37,062 nt of DNA from an uncultured Gammaproteobacteria bacterium (GCA_947259075.1 CAMYKQ010000032.1:1-37062); one strand, 5' to 3'. Positions 1-9,346 are shown, counted from the first letter of the stretch. Made by a program: numbers and translations. The notes: generated by a model not told the origin, from the letters alone.

Positions 1-515
1 GGCGCGGCAACGGCGGGTGCCGCCGTCACGGCGGGCGCGGGAGTGGCCGCGCGCGGCGCGGCTTGTGCCTGTGCTTGTGGAGCGGCTGACGCCACCGGCG
101 CGGCGACGGGCGCCAGCGTGTCGCCGCTAAATACCGGCGGATCGAGCAAGACGGTGTATTCGCGCAACAGACGGCCCGTGGGCCAGCGCAACTGCACGAT
201 GAAATCGAGATAGGGTTCGCGTACCGGCTGCGCGGAGGTGACTTCAATCACCGAACTGCCATCGGCACGGCGCACGACGTTGAACACCAAATCACTCAAG
301 GCGGCGGGGCGGTCAATGCCCGCCTGCTGAAATGATTCTTGCGGCGCGAGACGCACCACCGCGCCGTCCAGCTCGGCGGGCTGATCTACGATCAAACGAA
401 TTTCGGCGTTGAAAGGTTGATTGAGGCCGGAACGCAGTTCGATTTCACCCAAACCCAGCGCAGACGCTCTTCCGGAAGCCAAGGCTACCGCCAATACTAA
501 AGCCAGCTTGCGCAT
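1..515 (-). CDS. fimV: FimV N-terminal part (partial, runs off left edge)
   Basis: Only the first ~171 codons are in the window. The reading frame starts with a hydrophobic signal sequence (MRKLALVLAVALL) followed by the FimV-family N-terminal signature ALGLGEIELRSGLNQPFNAE and by DQPAELD and VQLRWPTGRLLREY. After about residue 140 it becomes an Ala/Pro-rich linker, as in FimV. FimV proteins are inner-membrane, peptidoglycan-associated (LysM) hub proteins that support type IV pilus or polar-site assembly. The LysM and TPR parts would lie to the left. It is downstream of asd and the Asd-like gene, the order seen in Pseudomonas. The start at 515 puts the signal peptide at the N-terminus. An in-frame ATG at 563, with AGGAGG 11 nt upstream of it, is an alternative that adds 16 basic residues. 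Recognition is by motif; the family call is firm, the exact start is not. Confidence 0.85.
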   Translation of the reverse strand, partial: MRKLALVLAVALASGRASALGLGEIELRSGLNQPFNAEIRLIVDQPAELDGAVVRLAPQESFQQAGIDRPAALSDLVFNVVRRADGSSVIEVTSAQPVREPYLDFIVQLRWPTGRLLREYTVLLDPPVFSGDTLAPVAAPVASAAPQAQAQAAPRAATPAPAVTAAPAVAA

Positions 516-737
516 ATTCGAGCGTGTCCCTTTTTTGCTTGTCACCCGTCTACCCTTTGACATCCCGGCCCATCCCTCCTAGCGGCCATCCACTGCTTTG
601 CGCGGTAAAACGCGTCGGATATACGTATCGGTTTGTTCGTCCATTGCTTTAGCGGCATCGAATAGAGGGGGTATCGCTAGCGGCAGTCACCATGTCACCG
701 CCGCGCCGCACGAGCCAACCCCATCTCCTCAATCAGG

Positions 738-1769
738 CTAATCTTGTACCAGAATCTCAGCAATTTGAATACAGTTCAACGCCGCGCCCTTGCGAACATT
801 GTCGGCCACGAGCCACATATCTAAACCCCGTGGATGCGATATATCTTCGCGCAGACGGCCGACATACACCGCGTCACTGCCGGCGGCCTCGCCCGCTGGC
901 GTGGGATAGGCGCCAGCGCGGCGCTCATCCAACAAGCTCACCCCGGGGGCATGCGCCAATAAATTCCGCGCCTCCGCCACCGTGAGTTTGGCGCGCGTCT
1001 CCACATGCACCGCCGCGCTGTGGCCGTAAAACACTGGCACCCGCACCGCCGTGGCATTGACCATAATGCGCTCATCACCCATCACCTTGCGCAACTCATC
1101 GGCAAGGTGCATTTCTTCATTGGTATAACCATTGTCGGCGTAGTCGCCGATCTGCGGCAACACATTAAAGGCGATCTGCTTGGGGAAGGTTCTGGGTTTG
1201 ATGCCCGTCATATTGAGCAAGGAGGCGCACTGCCCGGCCAATTCTTCGATGCCGTTCTTCCCCACGCCGGACACCGCTTGCAAGGTACACACGTTGACGC
1301 GCTCGACACCCGCCGCGTCATGAATCGGCTTCAACGCCAGCGCGAGCTCGATGGTGGCGCAACTGGGGTTGGCGATAATGCGCCGCGTTTGATGATAAGC
1401 GGCGGCCGCGCCGGGATTGACCTCGGGCACCACCAAAGGCACGTCCGCGTCGAAACGGAACTGCGAGGTGCGATCAATGACAATGCAACCCGCCGCCGCG
1501 GCGCGCGGCGCATGCCGCGCCGACACCTCCAAACTGGCCACGAAGAATGCCAGCTTGGCGCGCGAAAAATCACAGACCGCCACATCCTCCACCACGACGT
1601 AGCGGCCTTTGTATTCCAGCCGCGTACCCACCGCGTTGCGCTGATCCGCTAAATACAGCGTGCCGACGGGGAAGCCGCGCTCTTCCAGCAGCGCCAGCAA
1701 AGTTTCACCCACCAGCGTGGTGGCGCCCACCACGATGACATCAACGGGCCCGCTCAGATTAGCGCGCAT
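738..1769 (-). CDS. usg: Aspartate-semialdehyde dehydrogenase-like protein (Usg-type second copy)
   Basis: A 343-residue NAD(P)-dependent dehydrogenase of the aspartate-semialdehyde dehydrogenase superfamily, of the shorter class rather than the E. coli type next door. Visible landmarks are a Rossmann start GATTLVGE (residues 15-22, with Thr in place of the usual middle Gly), the phosphate-binding Arg in TSQFRFD (R105), the catalytic cysteine in NPSCATIEL (C137), the active-site Gln in LQAVSGVGKNG (Q164), and the Arg/His pair in VRVPVFYGHSA (R243, H250). The equivalent gene between asd and fimV in Pseudomonas is usually called usg or a probable Asd and has no clear role. Here all recognisable catalytic residues are kept, so enzymatic activity is possible. 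Its ATG shares one base with the asd stop (TGATG), so the two are almost certainly translationally coupled. Confidence 0.88.
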   Translation of the reverse strand: MRANLSGPVDVIVVGATTLVGETLLALLEERGFPVGTLYLADQRNAVGTRLEYKGRYVVVEDVAVCDFSRAKLAFFVASLEVSARHAPRAAAAGCIVIDRTSQFRFDADVPLVVPEVNPGAAAAYHQTRRIIANPSCATIELALALKPIHDAAGVERVNVCTLQAVSGVGKNGIEELAGQCASLLNMTGIKPRTFPKQIAFNVLPQIGDYADNGYTNEEMHLADELRKVMGDERIMVNATAVRVPVFYGHSAAVHVETRAKLTVAEARNLLAHAPGVSLLDERRAGAYPTPAGEAAGSDAVYVGRLREDISHPRGLDMWLVADNVRKGAALNCIQIAEILVQD

Positions 1770-2881
1770 CAGTGTTCAAGCAGGATGCGTAACATCCGTC
1801 GTAAGGGCTCGGCCGCGCCCCACAGCAATTGATCGCCGCAGGTGAAGGCGCCGAGGAATTGCGGCCCCATATTGAGTTTGCGCAAGCGCCCCACGGGCAC
1901 GGTGAGCGTGCCGGTCACGGCGGCGGGGGTGAGTTCGCGTATGCTGACGTCGCGCTCATTGGGCACGACCTTCACCCAGGCATTGTGCGCCGCGAGCATG
2001 GCGTGAATTTCATCCAGCGGCACGTCTTTATTGAGCTTGATGGTGAGCGCTTGGCTGTGGCAACGCATGGCGCCGACGCGCACGCAGATGCCGTCGATGG
2101 GAATGGGCCGGCCCTCGCGGCCGAGAATTTTATTGGTCTCCGCCTGCGCCTTCCATTCCTCTTTACTTTGGCCGCTGTCGAGCTGCTTGTCGATCCACGG
2201 AATCAGACTGCCCGCCAACGGCACGCCGAAGAACTCCTTCGGATAACTCTCGGAACGGATGTACTCCGCCATCTTGCGGTCAATGTCGAGTATCGCGCTG
2301 GCCGGGTCATCCAATTCTTTTTTGACCGCGCCGTGGATGCTGCCCATCTGCTTGATGAGTTCGCGCATATTGTTGGCGCCGGCGCCGGAGGCCGCTTGAT
2401 AAGTCATGGCGCTCATCCACTCCACCAAGCCGCGCTGATACAGGCCGCCCAGCGCCATCAGCATCAGACTCACGGTGCAATTGCCGCCGATGTAATTCTT
2501 CACGCCCTGGGCAAGGCCGCGCTTGATGACGTCGCTGTTCACCGGATCGAGCACGATGATGCTGTCCTGGTCCATGCGCAAGGTCGAAGCGGCGTCGATC
2601 CAATAGCCCTTCCAACCGGCGGCGCGCAGCTTGGGATAGATTTCACTGGTGTAGTCACCGCCCTGGCAGGAGATGATGACCTCCATGTTTTTCAGCTCGT
2701 CGAGGCTGCGCGCATCCTTGAGCGGCGGCACGTCCTTGCCGATGGCCGGCCCTTTGCCACCCACTTGCGAAGTGGTGAAAAACACCGGATCGATCACCTC
2801 GAAATCGCGCTCCGCCTGCATGCGCTGCATCAAGACGGAACCCACCATACCGCGCCAGCCGATCAGTCCTACCCGTTTCAT
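1769..2881 (-). CDS. asd: Aspartate-semialdehyde dehydrogenase, gammaproteobacterial type
   Basis: 370 residues, the normal length of the E. coli/Pseudomonas-type enzyme. It makes L-aspartate 4-semialdehyde from 4-aspartyl phosphate with NADPH, the branch point to lysine, diaminopimelate, threonine and methionine. The N-terminus [20 protein letters not shown] carries the nucleotide-binding GWRGMVG motif. The catalytic cysteine is C135 in [10 protein letters not shown], and the substrate-positioning Gln is Q162 in [12 protein letters not shown]. The His/Arg region is [18 protein letters not shown]. It follows leuB on the same strand, separated by a palindromic repeat element, and overlaps the second Asd-like gene by one base. 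Cytoplasmic. The family is unambiguous. Confidence 0.97.
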   Translation of the reverse strand: MKRVGLIGWRGMVGSVLMQRMQAERDFEVIDPVFFTTSQVGGKGPAIGKDVPPLKDARSLDELKNMEVIISCQGGDYTSEIYPKLRAAGWKGYWIDAASTLRMDQDSIIVLDPVNSDVIKRGLAQGVKNYIGGNCTVSLMLMALGGLYQRGLVEWMSAMTYQAASGAGANNMRELIKQMGSIHGAVKKELDDPASAILDIDRKMAEYIRSESYPKEFFGVPLAGSLIPWIDKQLDSGQSKEEWKAQAETNKILGREGRPIPIDGICVRVGAMRCHSQALTIKLNKDVPLDEIHAMLAAHNAWVKVVPNERDVSIRELTPAAVTGTLTVPVGRLRKLNMGPQFLGAFTCGDQLLWGAAEPLRRMLRILLEH

Positions 2882-2904
2882 TACTTCGTCCTCGCTAATT
2901 CAAT

Positions 2905-3047
2905 GTAGGGTGGGTTAGGCCACCGGCCGTAACCCGCCAATCCGTTGCCAACGGCAACACAATTCATTTCGTTTATTCATTTAATGAGCCGCATCCGGCG
3001 ACATCATTGGTGGGTTACGGCGCGAAGGCGCGCCTAACCCACCCTAC
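2905..3047. repeat. Palindromic intergenic element, copy A (leuB-asd junction)
   Basis: A 143-bp element bounded by perfect 15-bp inverted ends, GTAGGGTGGGTTAGG at 2905-2919 and CCTAACCCACCCTAC at 3033-3047. Each end folds on itself as well (GGGTTA...TAACCC), so the element can form two hairpins or one long one. Its right end lies 2 bp from the leuB stop codon (3050-3052). Same family as the elements at 4153, 4968 and 17360. Confidence 0.9.
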
Positions 3048-3049
3048 GT

Positions 3050-4123
3050 TTATTTACACAGCGCCGCGACCACGGCATCACCCATTTCGGCCGTGCCGAC
3101 TTTTTTCGTACCTTCGGTATAAATATCGCCGGTACGATAGCCCTGCGCCAGCACCTGCTGCACCGCCGCGTCGATGCGACCGGCCAAGGCCTGTTCGTTT
3201 AAGGTATAGCGCAACATCATCGCCACGGAAAGAATCGTGGCCAGCGGATTGGCGCTGCCCTTGCCTGCGATGTCCGGCGCCGAACCGTGGATGGGCTCGT
3301 ACATGCCCTTGTTTTGCTCATCCAACGAGGCCGAAGGCAGCATGCCGATGGAGCCCGTCAACATCGACGCTTCGTCGGAGAGGATGTCGCCGAAGATATT
3401 GCCGGTGACGATCACGTCGAACTGTTTGGGTGCGCGCACCAGCTGCATCGCCGCGTTGTCCACGTACATATGGCTCAGCGCCACCTCGGGATACTCTTTA
3501 CTTACCTCGATCACAACCTCTTTCCACAACTCGCTACACTCCAGCACATTGGCCTTCTCCACCGAGCACAGTTGCTTGCGGCGCTTCATGGCGATGCCGA
3601 AGGCGACATGGGCGACGCGCCGCACTTCCGACTCCGAATACACCATGGTGTTGAAACCGACGCGCTCGCCGCCGCGCGTTTCGATACCGCGCGGCTGGCC
3701 GAAATAAATATCACCGGTGAGTTCGCGCACGATCATGATGTCCAACCCCGCCACCACCTCGGGCTTCAAAGTCGACGCCGCCGCCAACTCGGGATAGAGC
3801 AGCGCGGGACGAAGGTTGGCGAATAAGTTGAGTTCTTTGCGGATGCGCAACAAGCCGCGCTCGGGCCGCTTATCGCGCGGCAGCGTATCGTACTTCGGCC
3901 CGCCCACCGCGCCCAGCAACACCGTGTCGGCCTGCCGCGCCAACCGCAACGTCGCCTCGGGCAGCGGATCGCCCGCCGCGTCATAGCCCGCGCCGCCGAT
4001 GGCCGCCTGCTCGCTCTCGAACTTGAAGCCAAAGCCGCGCAACGCGTGCAACACTTTCAACGCCTCGGCGACGATCTCGGGACCGATGCCGTCGCCGGGC
4101 AATACCGCGATTTTTTTAGTCAT
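3050..4123 (-). CDS. leuB: 3-isopropylmalate dehydrogenase
   Basis: 357 residues, full length. It oxidises and decarboxylates (2R,3S)-3-isopropylmalate to 4-methyl-2-oxopentanoate with NAD+, the third step of leucine synthesis. The N-terminus [18 protein letters not shown] is typical. Substrate-binding REL is in [18 protein letters not shown], and the metal-binding Asp cluster lies in [20 protein letters not shown]. The NAD-selecting C-terminal loop is [16 protein letters not shown]. It sits third in leuC-leuD-leuB, with a palindromic repeat on both sides. Cytoplasmic homodimer by family knowledge. Confidence 0.97.
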   Translation of the reverse strand: MTKKIAVLPGDGIGPEIVAEALKVLHALRGFGFKFESEQAAIGGAGYDAAGDPLPEATLRLARQADTVLLGAVGGPKYDTLPRDKRPERGLLRIRKELNLFANLRPALLYPELAAASTLKPEVVAGLDIMIVRELTGDIYFGQPRGIETRGGERVGFNTMVYSESEVRRVAHVAFGIAMKRRKQLCSVEKANVLECSELWKEVVIEVSKEYPEVALSHMYVDNAAMQLVRAPKQFDVIVTGNIFGDILSDEASMLTGSIGMLPSASLDEQNKGMYEPIHGSAPDIAGKGSANPLATILSVAMMLRYTLNEQALAGRIDAAVQQVLAQGYRTGDIYTEGTKKVGTAEMGDAVVAALCK

Positions 4124-4152
4124 ACCCTCTCCAATTTAATCTCACTCAAGAT

Positions 4153-4273
4153 GCAGGGCGGGTTAGGCCAGAGGCCGTAACCCACCAACTGTCGCGCAGC
4201 GACTCCTTGCATCGGGTACAAGGTGCGCCTGACGGCGCTAATTGGCGGGTTACGCTACGCTAACCCACCCTAC
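4153..4273. repeat. Palindromic intergenic element, copy B (leuD-leuB junction)
   Basis: A 121-bp member of the GTAGGGTGGG family. The left end is slightly diverged (GCAGGGCGGGTTAGGC) and the right end is GCTAACCCACCCTAC. The interior contains GTCGCGCAGCGACTCC, the reverse complement of a motif in copies C and D. The right end is 14 bp from the leuD stop, the only copy not tight against a stop codon. Confidence 0.85.
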
Positions 4274-4287
4274 ATTTATTCCCACAT

Positions 4288-4929
4288 TTATTCCAAGAAC
4301 AACCACGGCGCCTCAACGCGGCGGCGCGCCTCATAAGCCTTAATGTCCCCGGCATGTTGCAGGCTCAAACCGATGTCATCCAGACCATTGAGCAGCTTGT
4401 ATTTGCGGAATTCGTCGATTTCGAAACCGAATGATTCGCCGCTGGACGTGGTGACGCGTTGCGCCGCCAAATCCACGCTGAGTTGGTAACCAGGCGTGGC
4501 CAGCGTCTCGGCGAATAACTTATCCATCACCGCCGCCGGCAGCACGATGGGCAGAATGCCATTGTTGAAACAATTGTTAAAAAAGATATCGGCGTAGCTG
4601 GGCGCGATGATGACGCGGAAGCCATAATCGAGCAGGGCCCACGGCGCATGCTCGCGCGAGGAACCGCAGCCGAAGTTCTCACGCGCCAGCAAGATCCGCG
4701 CGCCTTGATAACGCGGCTGGTTAAGCACGAATTCGGGATTCACCCGCCGCGTACCGTGATCCATCCCCGGCTCGCCCGGATCGAGATAACGCCAGTCGTC
4801 GAACAGCGTCGGCCCGAAGCCGGTGCGGTGAATGGCCTTCAAATACTGCTTGGGAATAATCTGATCGGTGTCGACGTTGGCGCGGTCCAGCGGCGCCACG
4901 AGGCCGGTTAAAGTCGTTAGTTTTTCCAT
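4288..4929 (-). CDS. leuD: 3-isopropylmalate dehydratase small subunit
   Basis: 213 residues, the usual size for the LeuD swivel-domain subunit. It pairs with LeuC to isomerise 2-isopropylmalate to 3-isopropylmalate. Signature stretches are [50 protein letters not shown] and [13 protein letters not shown]. Two adjacent ATGs exist (4932 and 4929). I chose 4929 because TAGGTG then sits about 6 nt upstream and because relatives begin MEK. It lies downstream of leuC behind repeat copy C. Confidence 0.96.
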   Translation of the reverse strand: MEKLTTLTGLVAPLDRANVDTDQIIPKQYLKAIHRTGFGPTLFDDWRYLDPGEPGMDHGTRRVNPEFVLNQPRYQGARILLARENFGCGSSREHAPWALLDYGFRVIIAPSYADIFFNNCFNNGILPIVLPAAVMDKLFAETLATPGYQLSVDLAAQRVTTSSGESFGFEIDEFRKYKLLNGLDDIGLSLQHAGDIKAYEARRRVEAPWLFLE

Positions 4930-4967
4930 CATGCACCTACTAAAATTCTTAAACCACGGAGTTCAAT

Positions 4968-5155
4968 GTAGGGTGGGTTAGCGCAGCGTAACCCACCAAG
5001 CCGCGCCGAGAGGCGCTCCTTAAAAAAACAACAAGGAGTCGCTACGCGACGCTAGGGCGGGTTACGGCGCTTTTCCCTCCCCCCATCCCTCTCTCCGCTT
5101 GCGGGAGAAGGGGAGTATGCAAAGAGTGAGTTGATCGGCACCTAACCCACCCTGC
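4968..5155. repeat. Palindromic intergenic element, copy C (leuC-leuD junction), with nested repeat
   Basis: A 188-bp member of the GTAGGGTGGG family. The left end is GTAGGGTGGGTTAGCGC, the right end CCTAACCCACCCTGC. It is longer than the other copies because a second repeat type, the pyrimidine-rich CCCTCTCTCC...GGGAGAAGGGGAG hairpin (about 5085-5116), lies inside it. The interior carries GGAGTCGCTACGCGAC, shared with copies B and D. The right end lies 2 bp from the leuC stop (5158). Confidence 0.87.
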
Positions 5156-5157
5156 AT

Positions 5158-6561
5158 TCACTCCCACTCGCGCACATCGACGAAATGGCCCGCCACCGCG
5201 GCGGCGGCGGCCATCGCGGGACTCACCAAATGCGTGCGCCCGCCCGCGCCTTGGCGGCCTTCGAAATTGCGGTTCGAGGTCGAGGCGCAACGTTCGCCCG
5301 GCTCGAGCCGGTCGGCGTTCATCGCCAGACACATCGAACAGCCCGGCTCACGCCATTCGAAGCCGGCGGCGGTGAAAATCTTGTCCAGCCCTTCCTGCTC
5401 GGCCTGCTGTTTCACCAGACCCGAGCCGGGCACGATCAGCACCTGTTTCACATTGGCTGCTTTCTTGCGGCCTTTGGCCACCACGGCGGCGGCGCGCAAA
5501 TCCTCGATACGCGAATTGGTGCAGGAACCGATGAACACCTTGTCCACCTCGATCGCGGTGATAGGCGTGCCCGCTTGCAGACCCATGTATTTCAGCGCGC
5601 GGGCCATGCCCTCGCGTTTCACGGGATCACTCTCGCGCGCCGGATCGGGCACGCGGGCGTCCACCGCCGTCACCATCTCCGGCGAAGTGCCCCAGCTCAC
5701 TTGCGGCTTGATGCCCGCGGCGGCGATGCGCACGACGCGATCAAACTTCGCATCCGCGTCGCTATGCAATTCGCGCCACGCCATCACCGCTTTTTCCCAC
5801 AAATCGCCCTTGGGTGCGTAGGTGCGGCCGCGCACGTACTCGACCGTCTTCTCATCCGCCGCCACCATGCCGGCGCGCGCGCCCGCCTCAATGGCCATAT
5901 TGCAGACTGTCATCCGGCCTTCCACGGACAGCGCGCGTATCGCCTCACCGCCGAACTCGATGGCGTAGCCATTACCACCGGCGGTGCCGATCTCACCGAT
6001 GATGGCGAGCACGATATCCTTCGCCGTGACGCCGGGGCCGACCGCGCCATCGACGCTCACCAGCATGTTTTTCGATTTTTTCTGCACCAGACATTGGGTG
6101 GCCAACGCGTGCTCCACCTCGGAAGTGCCGATGCCGAAGGCCAGCGCGCCCAGCGCGCCGTGCGTCGAGGTGTGCGAATCGCCGCACACCACGGTCATGC
6201 CCGGCAGGGTGGCACCCGCCTCGGGGCCGATGACGTGGACGATACCCTGGCGGATGTCGCCCATCTTGAATTCGGTGATGCCGAATTCGTCACAATTGTC
6301 ATCCAAGGTGTCCACTTGCAGGCGCGAAACGGGGTCGGTAATGCCCTGCGAACGGTCGGTGGTAGGCACGTTGTGATCCGCCGTGGCCAGATTCGCCGTG
6401 CGGCGCCACACGTCGCGCCTTGCCAAGCGCAGCCCGTCGAAGGCCTGCGGCGAGGTGACTTCATGCACCAGTTGCCGGTCGATGTAAAGCAAACAACTGC
6501 CGTCGTCGTGCTGCCGCACCACGTGGGCATCCCATAATTTGTCGTAAAGCGTTTTGCTCAT
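5158..6561 (-). CDS. leuC: 3-isopropylmalate dehydratase large subunit
   Basis: 467 residues, full length aconitase-family subunit carrying the [4Fe-4S] cluster. It starts [15 protein letters not shown], the family N-terminus. A longer open frame up to 6699 exists but adds a non-conserved segment across the promoter region, so I rejected it. Cluster ligands are in [13 protein letters not shown] and [13 protein letters not shown], and the aconitase motif [20 protein letters not shown] is intact. With LeuD it catalyses the second leucine-specific step. First gene of the leftward leuC-leuD-leuB-asd-usg-fimV series, divergent from a LysR-type regulator whose likely operator lies just upstream. 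Confidence 0.97.
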   Translation of the reverse strand: MSKTLYDKLWDAHVVRQHDDGSCLLYIDRQLVHEVTSPQAFDGLRLARRDVWRRTANLATADHNVPTTDRSQGITDPVSRLQVDTLDDNCDEFGITEFKMGDIRQGIVHVIGPEAGATLPGMTVVCGDSHTSTHGALGALAFGIGTSEVEHALATQCLVQKKSKNMLVSVDGAVGPGVTAKDIVLAIIGEIGTAGGNGYAIEFGGEAIRALSVEGRMTVCNMAIEAGARAGMVAADEKTVEYVRGRTYAPKGDLWEKAVMAWRELHSDADAKFDRVVRIAAAGIKPQVSWGTSPEMVTAVDARVPDPARESDPVKREGMARALKYMGLQAGTPITAIEVDKVFIGSCTNSRIEDLRAAAVVAKGRKKAANVKQVLIVPGSGLVKQQAEQEGLDKIFTAAGFEWREPGCSMCLAMNADRLEPGERCASTSNRNFEGRQGAGGRTHLVSPAMAAAAAVAGHFVDVREWE

Positions 6562-6619
6562 TGCCACGGTCCTCGCGCTAATGCCTGGCATAGTAGCGCC
6601 GGCTTTACCATTACACAAA

Positions 6620-6648
6620 TTCATATTTTTTATGTATTGTATTCTCAA
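6620..6648 (-). promoter_or_regulatory. Candidate sigma70-type promoter for leuC
   Basis: On the minus strand, TTGAGA (6648-6643) and TATGAA (6625-6620) are separated by 17 bp. The match is 5/6 to the -35 and 4/6 to the -10 consensus, in an AT-rich island unusual for this GC-rich window. It lies 59 bp upstream of the leuC ATG. Predicted by eye only. Confidence 0.45.
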
Positions 6649-6655
6649 ATGGAAT
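6641..6655. promoter_or_regulatory. Candidate LysR-type regulator binding box
   Basis: ATTC-N7-GAAT (ATTCTCAAATGGAAT), a dyad of the T-N11-A type bound by LysR-family regulators. It lies in the 125-bp gap between leuC and the divergent LysR-type gene and overlaps the -35 of the candidate leuC promoter. Its far edge is 31 bp before the regulator's ATG, so it could serve both activation of leuC and autoregulation. Confidence 0.5.
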
Positions 6656-6686
6656 CTATTCACCCCCGGCGGACCGAGGCAGCCAC

Positions 6687-7553
6687 ATGAACACCACACA
6701 GTTGCGGGCCTTTCTCGCGGTGGCGCAAACCGCGTCCTTTTCGCGTGCCGCTGAGCAGCTCCACCTCACCCAGCCCGCGATCAGCAAGCGCATCGCCCAA
6801 TTGGAAGACGAACTCGACACCCGCCTGCTCGACCGCCTCGGACGGCAAGTCTCGCTCACCGAGGCGGGCCGCGCCTTGTTGCCGCGCGCGCAGCACATCC
6901 TCACTGAGATGGAAGACAGCCGCCGCGCCATCCAAAATCTCGCGGGCGCCGTCACTGGCCAGCTGCGTTTGGGCACCAGCCACCACGTCGGCCAGCACCA
7001 TCTGCCCGCCGTGCTGCGCGACTACAGCGCACGATTTCCTTTGGTGGAATTGGATTTGCATTTCCTCGATTCAGAAACAGGTGGCGAAGCGGTCGCACGC
7101 GGCGACTTGGAACTTGCCGTGATCACGTTGCCGATCTCACCGCCGCCAGAATTGGCGGCGATAGCCATCTGGGATGACCCGCTGTGCTTCGTCTGCGGTC
7201 ACGGGCATGCCTTGGCGCGGGTAAAACAGATCACGGCGCATGAGCTGGCGCGCCATCTCGCGTTACTGCCCGCGCGGCAGACCGTCACCCGGCAAATCTT
7301 GGAGACCAGCTTCGCGCCGCTGGGCGCGTCCATCAAAACCAATCTGTCGACCAATTATCTGGAGACCCTCAAGACCATGGCCTCCATCGGCTTGGGCTGG
7401 AGCCTGCTGCCGCGCACCTTGATGGACGGCAGCCTGCACGAATTCAAGGTGCGCGGGGTGCGGCTCCGCCGCGAACTCGGCGTGGTGCATCACCATACCC
7501 GCACCTTATCCAACGCGGCACGGGAAATGATTACGCTGTTACAGCGGCATTGA
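6687..7553 (+). CDS. LysR-family transcriptional regulator, divergent from leuC
   Basis: 288 residues, standard LysR size. The winged helix-turn-helix is at residues 1-60: [20 protein letters not shown], then [21 protein letters not shown] helical linker and a two-lobed substrate-binding (periplasmic-binding-like) domain from about residue 90 ([17 protein letters not shown]) follow. Family members are usually tetrameric and respond to a small molecule. Its position back-to-back with leuC, with a T-N11-A dyad between, suggests it controls the leucine genes, perhaps sensing a pathway intermediate. A LysR-type gene also sits next to leuC in Pseudomonas. It is not recognisably LeuO, so no symbol is given. 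Family certain, target inferred. Confidence 0.93.
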   Translation: MNTTQLRAFLAVAQTASFSRAAEQLHLTQPAISKRIAQLEDELDTRLLDRLGRQVSLTEAGRALLPRAQHILTEMEDSRRAIQNLAGAVTGQLRLGTSHHVGQHHLPAVLRDYSARFPLVELDLHFLDSETGGEAVARGDLELAVITLPISPPPELAAIAIWDDPLCFVCGHGHALARVKQITAHELARHLALLPARQTVTRQILETSFAPLGASIKTNLSTNYLETLKTMASIGLGWSLLPRTLMDGSLHEFKVRGVRLRRELGVVHHHTRTLSNAAREMITLLQRH

Positions 7554-7637
7554 GCCGGCGCGGTCACGCTTAACTTGTAAACCGCCACGGCCGCATGCGA
7601 AAATCCGCCCTCTTTTATCAGCCATAGGCCGCCGCAC

Positions 7638-8498
7638 ATGAGCGCCACCATCATCGACGGCAAGGCCATCGCCGCCCAAGTTCGCGCGAAAGTCAAAGAC
7701 GCAGTGCAGTTACGTTTGAACGCGGGCTTGCGCGCGCCGGGGCTGGCGGTGGTGCTGGTAGGCGCCGACCCCGCCTCCGAGGTGTATGTGCGCAATAAGC
7801 GCAAGGCCTGCGAAGAGGCCGGGTTCATCTCCAAGTCCTACGATTTACCGGCCGACACCGGCCAGGCGCAATTGCTGGCACTGATAGACCAGCTCAACGA
7901 CGACCCCGAGATCGACGGCATCTTGGTGCAACTGCCGCTGCCCAAACCCATCGACAGCGAAACCGTGATCGAGCGCATCCACCCTGGCAAGGACGTGGAC
8001 GGCTTTCACCCTTACAACATCGGCCGCCTCGCGGTACGCATGCCCGCGCTGCGGCCCTGTACCCCGCACGGGGTGATGACCCTGCTCCATGCCACCCACG
8101 CCAACATCAAAGGACTCGAGGCCGTGATCGTCGGCGCTTCCAACATCGTCGGCCGCCCCATGGGCCTGGAATTATTATTGGCTGGTTGCACCGTTACCAC
8201 CTGCCACCGCTTCACCCGGGATTTGCGCGATCACGTGGAGCGCGCCGATATCGTCATCGCCGCGGCGGGTAAACCGGAGCTGGTGAAGGGAGACTGGATC
8301 AAACAGAATGCGACGATCATCGACGTGGGCATCAACCGTCTGCCCAACGGCAAGCTGGCCGGCGACGTGGAATACGACGTCGCCAAATACCGCGCCGGCT
8401 GGATCACCCCCGTGCCCGGCGGGGTCGGACCCATGACCGTGGCCACCTTGCTGCAAAACACTCTCTACGCGGCGGAGCAGTTGCACGGAGCGGGCTAG
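7638..8498 (+). CDS. folD: Bifunctional methylenetetrahydrofolate dehydrogenase / methenyltetrahydrofolate cyclohydrolase
   Basis: 286 residues, normal for FolD. It interconverts 5,10-methylene-, 5,10-methenyl- and 10-formyl-tetrahydrofolate using NADP. Visible motifs are the catalytic Tyr/Lys segment [14 protein letters not shown], the active-site [27 protein letters not shown], and the NADP-binding [14 protein letters not shown], ending with the family C-terminal [16 protein letters not shown]. No strong Shine-Dalgarno sequence is visible. The downstream 212 bp before the next gene hold one small hairpin (8671-8688) and no convincing terminator. Cytoplasmic housekeeping enzyme. Confidence 0.97.
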   Translation: MSATIIDGKAIAAQVRAKVKDAVQLRLNAGLRAPGLAVVLVGADPASEVYVRNKRKACEEAGFISKSYDLPADTGQAQLLALIDQLNDDPEIDGILVQLPLPKPIDSETVIERIHPGKDVDGFHPYNIGRLAVRMPALRPCTPHGVMTLLHATHANIKGLEAVIVGASNIVGRPMGLELLLAGCTVTTCHRFTRDLRDHVERADIVIAAAGKPELVKGDWIKQNATIIDVGINRLPNGKLAGDVEYDVAKYRAGWITPVPGGVGPMTVATLLQNTLYAAEQLHGAG

Positions 8499-8710
8499 TC
8501 CCGCGCCCTTCGTCCCGCCCGTACAAGCGCCACCGCCCCCTAAGACACCCGGCCGGTACGGCGCGCCACGCCATCCACAATCATCCCCCATCACTACAGC
8601 CGCTCCACTCATTCGCGGGAAATGCACCTATGTAAAGCCCCGGGACTAGCGTCCGATACGCTGTGAGACGCATTGCCATTCGGTAATGAGATGCAACGGG
8701 TTCAAGAGCA

Positions 8711-9346
8711 ATGAGCGGAGATACACAGAGCAGTCCCAGCCGCCTGCGCAAATGGCTACCGCGCCTGGCCCTCGCCGTCTGGGCGCCCAGCCTGCTGGTG
8801 CTCTGCGCCTATCTGCTGGTGGGGCACTGGATCACCCTGCCCCTGCCGCCGGTCGACGACCCCAAACTCGCCCAATCCATCCATGACGAACTGAGCCCGG
8901 ACGAACGGGGGCAGTGGGTGGCCGTGCATGTGCTCTATAGCCGCTGCGATTGCTCGAAAAGGATCGTGAATCACATCCTCGAGCGCGAACGCATCACCGG
9001 GGTGAAGGAAAAGATCATCTTGGTGGAACACAAACCGGAGTGGGAAGCGCGGGCGCAGGCCACGCACATTCCCGTCCAAGTCATCAGCCGCGATGAACTC
9101 AAAACCGTCTACAACATCCCCGCCGCCCCGGTGATGATCGTCAGTGACCCGCGGGGCGTCATTCGTTACGCGGGCGGCTACACCGCGCGCAAACAAGGCC
9201 CGGACATTCGCGATGTGGCGGTCATCAATACCGTAATGAAACAGGACAGCGCCGAGGCCATCCCCCTCTTCGGCTGCGCGGTCGCCAAAACCTTGAGCAC
9301 CCTCCTCGATCCGTTGGGCATCAAAGATTTCAGCGCGAGCCTTTAA
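8711..9346 (+). CDS. Membrane-anchored thioredoxin-like protein with CxC motif
   Basis: 211 residues. One transmembrane helix (about 18-38, LALAVWAPSLLVLCAYLLVG) follows a short basic N-terminus, predicting an inner-membrane anchor with the rest in the periplasm. The soluble part begins with VHVLYSRCDCSKRI, where two cysteines (C79, C81) are spaced CxC at the end of a beta strand, as at the active-site position of a thioredoxin fold. A later YNIPAAPVMIV has the cis-Pro-like element expected of that fold, then VIRYAGGY. A further Cys lies near residue 189 (PLFGCAVAK). Role unknown: it could be a thiol reductase, an electron relay or a metal-binding protein. It precedes the CheX-like gene by 58 bp on the same strand, so joint transcription is plausible but not shown. 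Confidence 0.65.
   Translation: MSGDTQSSPSRLRKWLPRLALAVWAPSLLVLCAYLLVGHWITLPLPPVDDPKLAQSIHDELSPDERGQWVAVHVLYSRCDCSKRIVNHILERERITGVKEKIILVEHKPEWEARAQATHIPVQVISRDELKTVYNIPAAPVMIVSDPRGVIRYAGGYTARKQGPDIRDVAVINTVMKQDSAEAIPLFGCAVAKTLSTLLDPLGIKDFSASL

Noticed and set aside
1829-2908. Plus-strand open frame of 359 codons opposite asd
   Set aside because: Antisense shadow of a clearly conserved gene; same biased composition.
5185-6537. Long plus-strand open frame (450 codons) opposite leuC
   Set aside because: It is the antisense shadow of leuC. GC-rich codons suppress stops on the other strand, and the translation is His/Arg/Ala-rich with no recognisable domain.
6562-6699. N-terminal extension of leuC by 46 codons
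   Set aside because: It would cover the AT-rich promoter region and run past the divergent regulator's start; family members begin at MSKTLYDK.
8671-8688. Hairpin CATTGCC-ATTC-GGTAATG downstream of folD as a terminator
   Set aside because: Weak stem with a G-T pair and no T-run; too far (over 170 bp) from the folD stop.
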